DNA of 50,739 nt from Purshia tridentata (lineage: Eukaryota; Streptophyta; Magnoliopsida; Rosales; Rosaceae): the NCBI GenBank assembly GCA_003254885.1, contig QANT01007205.1:1-50739 (forward strand), written 5' to 3'. Made by a program: the position numbers and the translations under genes. The notes beneath the pieces are model-generated. The model was not told the DNA's origin. It was given only the letters and a program-made list of their open reading frames with translations, and made no database searches. Numbering within the stretch: the stretch's first letter is position 1; the number at the start of each line of letters is the position of its first letter. Below are positions 42,476-50,739 of this stretch, piece after piece.

Positions 42476-44651
42476 GCAAGAAAGTTGCAGCTAAATGAAC
42501 GAGAGGAAATAAGAAATGAGGCCTATGAGAATGCAAAGATTTACAAAGAGAGAACCAAGCTCTATCACGACAAATCCATCCTTCGAAAGGAATTCCAACC
42601 AGGTATGAAGGTTTGCTTTATAACTCATGTTTGCGTCTCTTTCCAAGAAAATTAAAATCTCGATGAATGGGGTCATTTATTGTACTTCAACTTTTTCCCA
42701 ATGGAGTTGTAAAGATTGAGAATTTAAGGAATGGATCCATTTTTTAAGTCAAAGGGCAGCAGTTTAAACCTTATTTGGAGGGTAGTTCGGATAAAGAACA
42801 AGTAGATGTCCTTGAGCTCACCACACCTTGATCAAGAACTTTAATGTCTTGCCTAAACGTTAAATAAAGCGCTTGTTGGGAGGCAACCCAACTCGGTACT
42901 TTCGTTGTTTTTCTTTGTTGTTTATTTCATGTTATGCCTTCATACTTATTTTATTCATTGTTTGTTTCTCATTCTTTCGTAAACATTGGTGACAATGTTT
43001 TATTTAGGTTTGGAGTGTGGGATTGAAATTTTATTTATTTATTTTGTTGTTAGGTTGTTTTTAAAGGGTAAGATTTCAAGTGTAAGTTTTTTCTTTTTTA
43101 CTAACGAAGATGTATATGTTATACCTTGACACTAATTCTTTACTAAAGTGCTGCCACGAAGGGTTTTGGCATCAGAAATCTTTGCACTTCACAATTGCCA
43201 TGCTTCTAGAGTTTGGTGAACAAGTTACCATAATCAAATATCTGTAGAAGAATAGTGAAGGCTGCCATAGTGAGTTGATTTGAATCTATGCCATATTATG
43301 AGAGAGGTTTTAATTTTTTTCTCCTCTTTAAATTTCTGTATTCTTTTAAATTTCCCCTAAATAATCTCATTATCGTTTTCATTAAATACTAAGAACTTCC
43401 TCTTTTATAGATTCCATGTTGCTTGCTGCTATTTATGAGGAGGACGTATCCATTAATATGATGTAGGCTATATGTGTTTATCTACAGAAAGGCCTTTCAT
43501 CCTACCCATTTGTGTGCTTCCTTTACCCCTTCTGCAACCAAACATTTAACCTTTTATTCATCACCTACATACTTTCTTACCCTTTGTATCTCAATATGAG
43601 ATATTTAGCCATGTTGAACCATACCCTATAGCTTGGGAGCATGTCAAGGTGAAAAAAGGAAGAGGTTTGGAATTATACCAAGAAAGTGGCGTGAATCAAT
43701 GTGCTAGTTATCAAAGAAATTGATCAATGTATGGGTATTAAAAAAAATAAAATGAGAAAGCTAAACGAGCAGTACAAAGACAAAGTTTGGATCAATGATC
43801 ACATTAAGTTCAAAGAAAAGCAAAAGTTAATGTCAAGAATAAAATATATGCATATATATAAAAGTTCCTAGTTACTGTTGGTTAATTGCAAAAGAATGAA
43901 GACCCTTGGCATATTCCCAAGTTCTTTGTTTTCCTTCCTTTCTTTCTTAGCCCTTAACCTTAGCCTTACTTTACAAGCTTAATAACACCTAACTAATCTT
44001 TGGGGAAATCTTGCTCATTAATGTTGGTAAGTAATTTGTTCTTTCTGCGTTATTAGTGTTTAATTTCTTTGTATGAGATCTGCTTCCCAGAAATGGTGCC
44101 TTTGTTCTTAATTATGTCATGTGATAAATCTTGTCTCCCTTTTAATAACTTCAATCACATATGCTTGTTGAGTGATTAAACCTTAGGTTCTATGTGAAAA
44201 TAAGATTGATATCTATGAGGATTAGAGCTGAGGCGAATTCTATCTAAATGTTTAAGTATGGTCAATTTTAAGACTTATTTCTTGAAGTCTTGGCAAAGCA
44301 TGACTTATTTCTTTAAGTCTTGGCAAAGCACTTTACACTCTGATGTAATTTCTCACATTGGCATATCATTAGTTTTGAATTTGTGGTAATGCATACTTTG
44401 ATTTCCATTAGTTTGTTAAAGTGAATTCTTAAACTAGCTGTTTTGTTGTAAGTGTTTGTGGGTGTCGTTGCTGGTAAACCCTCAGGAGACGCAACTCCTC
44501 CTACTAGGGACACCTAGAGGTTAGGAGGCTTGTTGCATATGCTCAATGCAATCGTGTTGCCTACAAAAATGGTCGAGTTAGCTTCTTTCTTTTGTTTTTT
44601 TTTTTTTTGTAGTTTTGCTTGAGGACTAGCAAAAACCAAGTTTGGAGTGTT
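42476..44651 (+). other. Athila 3' internal region (env-like position)
   Basis: About 2.2 kb between integrase and 3' LTR. It begins with integrase C-terminal remnants and the Athila-typical TTGGGAGGCAACCCAA at about 42875. No env-like frame survives. It ends with a polypurine-type tract (AAAACCAAGTTTGGAGTG) just before the LTR. Confidence 0.75.
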
Positions 44652-45219
44652 TGATAACTTTGAAAATTGCATTCATTTTACACCTCTCTTTCTCTATTTA
44701 TTGCTTTGTTTTTGAGTTGAACTTGTGCGTTTTAATCTTCTTTTGTTTAGTTTTCAGTAATTTAATTTTAGGAGCTTAATGAATGCATTTAGAGTTATGA
44801 AGCATGGAAACCTTGTGAAATTGGTCTTGGCAGACAGTCAACTTTTCAGATTAAACTGTACCATCTCATAAGGAATTAGGTGTGGAGCCTTATATGGTTG
44901 GAAAGCCCTGCAAGTTAGCTTTCTAGAGAATTTTACGAATCTCGATTCCAAATTTTCTAGAGGAAGATATGTTAATTTAAGTGTCAGTTGGTCAGATCAG
45001 GAAATTTGTGCGAAAATTAAAGAACCAAAAGGGGAAAGTGACCAATTCGGAAATTTATGCTTCTTGGATGTGTTTTGTGATTTAGGGAAGTTAAATAAGG
45101 CCTAATAGCTGATTTAATGGAGTTCCTAAGTTGATTTTATCTCCTTATGACAGCTGGAGGTAGAATTGATTGAGGAAACCTTTTCTTACAAGCATAAGGA
45201 ATCCTTAATGGGCTGGTTT
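44652..45219 (+). repeat. 3' LTR of Athila element 2 (truncated)
   Basis: Begins TGATAACTTTGAAAATTGC and follows the 5' LTR to GGGCTGGTTT, where Copia element 2 starts. The remaining ~950 bp are not found on the other side of the Copia element. Confidence 0.92.
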
Positions 45220-45782
45220 TGTTGTGATTTGGTTCGTCGGAATTTTCTAAAAGGAATACAAAAAGGGAAAGTAGCAATTTAGGTAATTCCTAGTAGGGTA
45301 CAGATTTTAGGAAGCTGAGAGGAATTTGCGCAAGGTCTTCCTAGTTAAGGAAGAAGTTCTAAGTGTCTCCTAATTGTACAAGAAATAGAATTAGTTAATT
45401 AGGCCAATTACCTAATTCTAGTAGGATTAGGAATCCTAGCTAAAACCTAATTGTATGCTACTGCCTATAAGTTATAAATAAGTTGCTACAGCCATTAAAA
45501 AGAAAAAAAGAATATCTAGACAAAAGGTGTGAGACTAGAGAGAGGAGAGAACGGCTGCACTTAGGAATTAGGGTTAGGGTTTCAACAAGTTCTTGTAATC
45601 TTTTCTCTATATAATGAAGTTGTGATTCCCTACGGATCACACGGGGACATAGGCAAAGTTCGCCGAACCTTGAGAACAAATTCTTGGTGTCTTTTATTCT
45701 TGTGCTTGCTGTGTTTGTTTTGCTAATTTGATAACTCTAGTATACATCTAAGACAAGGTCACAGGGGTGTTAATTCACAACA
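45220..45782 (+). repeat. Copia 2 5' LTR
   Basis: TGTTGTGATTTGG to TTCACAACA, 563 bp, with a transcript-start-like TATAAATAAG region near 45472. Confidence 0.95.
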
Positions 45783-45784
45783 AT

Positions 45785-45796
45785 TGGTATCAGAGC
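45785..45796 (+). other. Primer binding site (initiator tRNA-Met) of Copia 2
   Basis: TGGTATCAGAGC, two bases after the LTR. Confidence 0.97.
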
Positions 45797-45829
45797 CAGG
45801 TTTCAACCTAAGCTTAGAAGTTGTCTACG

Positions 45830-46482
45830 ATGTCTAGAGGAGGAAATCGAAGCGCTGACCTAGGGGAGATAAGACCTGCTTTGAAGCCATACGATGGCAA
45901 GGATGATTTCACTGATTGGCAATGGATGATGAGGAACGTTCTAGTTCAGCAAGATCTCGATGATGCACTACTTGAAGAGAAGCCTGCAACCATGCAAGAA
46001 GCCGTGTGGAACAAGATTCTCAAGAAGGCCAAGAGTTCAATTGAGATCCACCTCACAAGATCAGTGAGGTCTCACATCACAGAAGCGATGACAGCAAGAG
46101 AAGCATGGGCAAAGTTAGAAAGCGTTTATATGGGCAAGACTATCTCAAATAAACTCTTTTTGAAGGATGAACTATTCAGGCTTCGACTAGAAGGAGGAGA
46201 TGTAGCGGATCATATATGTAAATTTTAGAATTGCATAGCTAATCTCACAAAGGTTGAAGAAGTTTATAAGGATGATGACAAGGCAATCATCCTGCTGCGA
46301 TCTCTACCACCGTCATTCAAGTACTTCCGAACAACTCTGATGTTTGGAAAGGAGACTCTGAAGCTTGATGATGTTGTGCAAGCCCTTCAGTCATATGCCA
46401 AGCTGAACGACTTAACTGAAGGCTCTCAGACACAAGGGCTTTATGCCAAGGGCAACGAGAGGGGTCGTCGAACAAGAAGGGA
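45830..46482 (+). pseudogene. Copia 2 gag
   Basis: The ATG at 45830 begins MSRGGNRSADLGEIRPALKP. The UBN2/Copia gag domain includes YDGKDDFTDWQWMMRNVL and TAREAWAKLESVYMGKTISN. A TAG at 46226-46228 stands where Gln is expected, with homology continuing in frame (NCIANLTKVEE, ILLRSLPPSFKYF). A frameshift at about 46460-46475 moves the reading frame into the next fragment, which carries the zinc knuckle. Confidence 0.92.
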
Positions 46483-47979
46483 GTGAAAAGCAGCAAAAGG
46501 GGTAAATCGAAATCCAAGAACAAGCCAAAGGAGGGTTGCTTCACACGTGGTTCGATGGATCATTGGAAGAAGAACTGCAAGATCCGGAAAGAGAGGAAAG
46601 CAAAGATGGAAGGTAGCTCAGGTTCAGCTAGTATGGTCATTGAAGATAGTGACGGAGAGTTACTTTCAGTAACATCTGGCTCCAATGCTTCCTCGAGTTG
46701 GATTTTGGATACCGGTTGCACATTCCATATGTGTGCAAACAAAGAATGGTTTGACACTTATAAGGACAGCAGCGGCGGAGATGTTTTGATGGGAAATAAT
46801 TCATCATGTCCTATACTTGGGATCGGCACTATCAAGATCCGGATGCATGATGGATTGGTAAGGACTTTGGGCATTGTCAGGCATGTTCCTAGGCCAAGGA
46901 AGAATTTGATTTCCTTGGGCACTCTAAACAAGGCCGGGTTTAGGTTTTGCTCAAAAGGTGGGAAACTCAAGATTATCAAAGGGTCACTTATGGTGATGAA
47001 GGCCGACATTCAACAAAATAACCTTTATAGGCTTATGGGAACTACAATAACAGGTGAGGCAGCGGTTTCCACAAAGAAGAATGCGGAAGACAAAATTGAG
47101 CTTTGGAATCATCGGCTAGGGCACATCAGTGAGAGGGGTTTGCAAGAATTGCACAAGCAAGGTCTACTAGACGGTGCAGATCCTTGTAAGCTAAATTTCT
47201 ACAAATATTGTATTCTCAGGAAGCAAGCGAAGGTGTCTTTCAAATTTGCAAGATCTGACCAAAAGAGCAAAGGAGTGCTCGATTATATTCACTCGGATGT
47301 TTGGGGTCCAGCTCCTACAAATTCGAAAGGGGGATCCATGTACTTCATCACGTTCATGGATGATTTCTCAAGGAAGGTTTGGATTTATTTCATGAGGGAG
47401 AAATCCCAAGTTTTCACCAAGTTTAAGGAGTGGAAAGCAGAGGTTGAAAACCAAACAGGGAGGAAGATCAAGTACATGAAAAGTGAAAATGGGGGTGAAT
47501 ACAAGAGCGAGGCGTTCTTGAAGTTTTGCAAAGATGAGGGTATTGCAAGACACTTCACAGTGAAGAAGACTCCACAACAAAACGGAGCTGCTGAGATGAT
47601 GAACAGAACTCTCATGGAGAGGGAGAGAAGCATGAGATTTCATGCGGGCTTGCCTGACAATTTTTGGGCAGAAGCGGTTAATCATGCAAGCTACTTAATT
47701 AATCGATCACCTTCAAGAGTTCTCAACTTTAAGTGTGCAGAGGAGGTGTGGTCCAGAAAGCAAGTGAACTACTCTAAATTAAGGATATTCAGCTGTAGCG
47801 CTTATGCACATATTCCGAGTGATGAGAGATCAAAACTCAAGCCTAAGTCTATACATTGTATCTTCTTGGGGTTTGAGAAAGGAGTGAAGGGTTTCAAGCT
47901 TTGGGATATTGCTGCTAGCAAGAAGATAATAAGCCGGGATGTAGTTTTCGATGAAAAGACTATGCCTCTCAATAAATAA
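46483..47979 (+). pseudogene. Copia 2 knuckle, protease and integrase
   Basis: Residues 19-32 are a zinc knuckle whose second Cys is Arg (CFTRGSMDHWKKNC). The protease active site is WILDTGCTFHMC (about residue 71). The integrase zinc finger has HRLGHISERGLQELH but the first Cys of its C-x2-C pair is Tyr. The core has IHSDVWGP, MKSENGGEY (Glu in place of the catalytic Asp) and TPQQNGAAEMMNRT. It ends at a TAA (47977-47979), beyond which the frame continues into the RT fragment. These substitutions alone would abolish integration. Confidence 0.94.
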
Positions 47980-49893
47980 GAGAATGTAATTGATGCTGAA
48001 ATTGTAGCAACCAACCTTCCATTCACCAAATCTGAAGAAGTTGAAGAAACTCAAGCTCAGGTGGAGCTAGATGAGCAAGAAGAAGTTGATTATGGTGAAG
48101 AAGAGGAAGGAGAAGAGCAGCAGCATCAATCACCAGCTAGGAATCAGGTGGAGCCGGTTGTGAATTCCCCAACCCGCAACCCATCCCCACGAGTACAAGC
48201 GTCTACTCAAGTACCACCTGGTTTTCAGAGAAGTATAGCACTTGACAGACCTAGGAGGAACGTAAAGCCACCACAAAAATTTGGTTTTGAAACAGAAGAG
48301 GTCAATTATGCTCTAAACAATAGTCAAGGAGATCCAACCACGTTCCAAGAAGCTATAGCAAGTGAGGAGCGAGAAAGTTGGGTTAGTGCCATGACTGAAG
48401 AGATGAAGTTTTTACACAAGAACTCTGTCTGGGAATTGGTTCCTAAACCCAAAGATAGAAAGCTAGTTGGATGTAAGTGGGTGTTTAGGAAGAAAGAAGG
48501 GATACATGATCAAGAGGCCGTGAGGTTCAAAGCAAGACTTGTGGCCAAAGGGTACTCACAGAAGGAAGGGATCGATTATGATGAGATTTTTTCTCCAGTG
48601 GTCAAGCATACTTCTATTAGATTGCTCTTAGCAATGGCGATTCAGCATGACATGGAGATTGAGCAGATGGATGTGAAAACAGCCTTTCTTCATGGGAATC
48701 TAGAGGAGACAATCTACATGGCTCAACCCGAAGGCTTTGCTGAAATTGGAAAAGAACATCTAGTTTGCAAGCTAAAGAAGTCCTTGTATGGATTGAAGCA
48801 ATCTCCAAGGCAGTGGTACAAGAGGTTTGATTCATTTATGTTGAAAATAAATTTTAGAAGATGTTTATATGACTGCTGTGTGTACTATCATGTGTCTAAG
48901 GGTGGGATGATCATATTGCTATTGCTATATGTGGATGACATGCTCATAGCTTGTCAAGACAAGTCTAGGATTGAAGACTTGAAGAAGATGTTGGGTGAAG
49001 AATTCGACATGAAGGATCTAGGAGCTGCACAAAAGATCCTAGGCATGGAAATTCAAAGGAATAGGGCTACCAGTAGGATTCGGCTATCACAGATCAAGTA
49101 TATTCAAAAATTACTTGAAAAGTTTAACATGCAAGACGCGAAGGCAGTCGCTACACCTTTGGGAGCTCACTTTAAGCTAAGTGGGCAGCAATGTCCTAAG
49201 TCTGAAAAGGAGTTAGAATATATGAAGAAGGTGCCTTATGCTAGTGCCGTGGGGTGCCTAATGTATGCAATGGTTTGCACGCGACCCGACCTAGCTCAAG
49301 CGATCAGTGTGGTGTCCAAGTATATGTCAAATCCGGGAAAGCAACATTGGGCTGCAGTCAAGTGGATTTTTCGGTATCTAAAGGGGACAAAGAGTCATAG
49401 CATTGTGTTTGAGAAGCAAAAAGAAGGCACAAGTGTGTTGGGTTATGTTGATGCTGACTATGCAGGTGACTTGGACAAGAAGAGGTCTACATCAGGCTAT
49501 GTGTTTACATGCTCAGGTGGATCTATTAGTTGGAGAGCTTTATTGCAACCAATTACAGCTTTGTCCACTATAGAGGCAGAGTACATTGCTTTGGCTGAGG
49601 CTGGAAAGGAAGCAATATGGCTAAGTGGCTTGGCAAGCCAAATGGGAATCACTCAAAAGTCTGTGAGAATAATGTGTGATAGTCAAAGTGCCATTTGTTT
49701 GACAAAGAACCAAGTTTTTCATGGAAGATCCAAACACATTGATGTAAGGTACCACAGGATTAGAGATTGGGTGGATTCAAAGGAGATTTGTGTAGAAAAG
49801 GTGCACACAGACGACAATGCTGCAGATTTTCTCACTAAGACAGTGCCAACAACTAAGTTCAAGCATTGCTTTGAGTTTGATCAATCTGGTTAG
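47980..49893 (+). pseudogene. Copia 2 reverse transcriptase and RNase H
   Basis: Open from the TAA at 47977-47979 to a natural stop (49891-49893). An acidic linker (EEEGEEQQHQ) is followed by RVT_2: GCKWVFRKKEG, RLVAKGYSQKEGIDY, MDVKTAFLHGNLEE, YGLKQSPRQWYKRFD and catalytic LLYVDDMLIA. RNase H follows with GYVDADYAGDLDKKRSTSGY, STIEAEYIALAEAGKEAIW, CDSQSAICLTKNQVFH and the terminal HTDDNAADFLTK. This half shows no internal stop and is the best-preserved coding segment in the window. Confidence 0.95.
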
Positions 49894-50055
49894 TTGATTG
49901 AGGTGGAGCACCTTCTCGCTTAAGGTGTGTTGAGGCAAGACTACTTGCCAAGGTGAAGAGTTCTTGGAGTTTGTTCGGGGTTATTTCAAGACATAAGAAG
50001 ATATCTTGAAGGTACAACATTTAGGACCTTGGTTCCGACTCACCAAGGTGGAGAT

Positions 50056-50621
50056 TGTTGTGATTTGGCTCGTCGGAATTTTCTAGAAGGAATACAAAAA
50101 GGGAAAGTAGCAATTTAGGTAATTCCTAGTAAGGTATAGGTTTTAGGAAGCTGAGAGGAATTTGCGCAAGGTCTTTCTAGTTAAGGAAGAAGTTCTTAGT
50201 GTCTCCTAATTGTACAAGGAATAGAATTAGTTAATTAGGCCAATTACCTAATTCTAGTAGGATTAGGAATCCTAGCTGAAACCTAATTGTATGCTGCTGC
50301 CTATAAGTTATAAATAGGTTGCTACAACCATTAAAAAAAAGAGAGAAGAATACCCAGACAAAAGGTGTGAGACTAGAGAGTGGAGAGAACAACTGCACTT
50401 GGGAATTAGGGTTAGGGTTTCAACAAGTTCTTGTAATCTTTTCTCTATATAGTGAAGCTGTGATTCTCTACGGATCACACGGGGACGTAGGCAAAGTTCG
50501 CCGAACCTCAAGAACAAATTCTTGGTGTCTTTTATTCTTGTGCTTGCTGTGTTTGTTTTGCTAATTTGATAACTCTAGTATACATCTAAGACAAGGTCAC
50601 GGGGGGTGTTAATTCACAACA
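50056..50621 (+). repeat. Copia 2 3' LTR
   Basis: 566 bp, direct repeat of 45220-45782, preceded by the polypurine tract CCAAGGTGGAGAT. Confidence 0.95.
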
Positions 50622-50739
50622 AGGGGGAAGCTTTATATTAGTATTCATGGGGATTTGAGAGCTTGAGTATTGGATAACATGAATTTCTCATTAATTAGGG
50701 GCCGTGCTGGTATCCAAGCCACTTAAAATATAAGAGAGT

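Larger units (their letters stand above)
36209..45219 (+). mobile_element. Athila-type Ty3/Gypsy element 2
   Basis: A complete 5' LTR, tRNA-Asp primer site, gag, protease, RT, RNase H and integrase, a long non-coding tail, polypurine tract and the first ~570 bp of the 3' LTR. The 3' LTR is interrupted by Copia element 2. The left flank TTAAC (36204-36208) is the presumed target site; its partner is not in the window. Many frameshifts and stops make this copy more decayed than element 1. Confidence 0.94.
45220..50621 (+). mobile_element. Copia LTR retrotransposon 2 (Tork/TNT1-94-like)
   Basis: A 5.4-kb element with LTRs 45220-45782 and 50056-50621, an initiator tRNA-Met primer site, a polypurine tract (CCAAGGTGGAGAT) and a full gag-protease-integrase-RT-RNase H order. 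The polyprotein resembles the tobacco TNT1-94 group. LTRs differ by only a few percent by eye, so it is among the younger insertions. Expected target duplication GGTTT (45215-45219) is absent on the right, where AGGGG follows. Confidence 0.96.

Noticed and set aside
42476..44651. An env-like gene in Athila element 2
   Set aside because: The position is right, but no frame with transmembrane or envelope-like features survives.

Overview
The window is nuclear DNA from a flowering plant, probably a dicot. This is inferred from plant Copia and Athila retrotransposons, a CACTA-type transposase and a DUF1985/Ulp1 gene with plant-style introns. No bacterial genes, rRNA, tRNA or CRISPR array were seen. 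Nearly everything recognisable is a transposable element or its remains, and almost every element gene carries stops or frameshifts. The species cannot be named from the sequence.

Left part (1-11.4 kb). A 1.2 kb non-autonomous Mutator-like element sits between 10-bp target duplications. Next comes a minus-strand Copia element (1364-11369; 214-bp LTRs, 5-bp duplication ATTAA). A long solo LTR (1831-6951, duplication ACTGG) interrupts its RNase H, and a related solo LTR (2515-5481, duplication TTTTC) lies inside that one. All the duplications are perfect, so the order of three insertions can be read directly.

Middle part (11.4-26.4 kb). This is the least ordinary stretch. It holds a decayed multi-exon plus-strand DUF1985/Ulp1-like cysteine protease gene (14531-19654). 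Two unrecognised minus-strand genes follow: a coiled-coil-like protein (20955-21446) and a small protein rich in CxxC pairs with its own TATA box (23201-23605). Non-coding parts and introns from about 13.2 to 22.9 kb are peppered with a TGTCCAC-like motif, including an 11-bp-period tandem array at 14332-14439. A truncated TNP2 (CACTA transposase) start and a CACTA-like terminus follow. That terminus ends at 26379, exactly where it interrupts an Athila integrase.

Right part (26.4-50.7 kb). A minus-strand Athila element (26380-32320, cut by the CACTA) and a plus-strand Athila element (from 36209) stand head to head. Between them are 3.9 kb of AT-rich DNA with a TIR element, two exon-like fragments of an unrecognised gene and a duplicated intron-like segment. 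The 3' LTR of the second Athila is interrupted by a nearly complete Tork/TNT1-like Copia element (45220-50621). The sequence beyond this Copia does not continue the Athila LTR and there is no target duplication, so a rearrangement is likely.

The candidate new system is the middle block: a protease gene, two accessory genes and motif arrays confined to non-coding DNA. It resembles in outline, not in sequence, transposon systems in which an element-encoded protein recognises repeated motifs in the element's own non-coding DNA.
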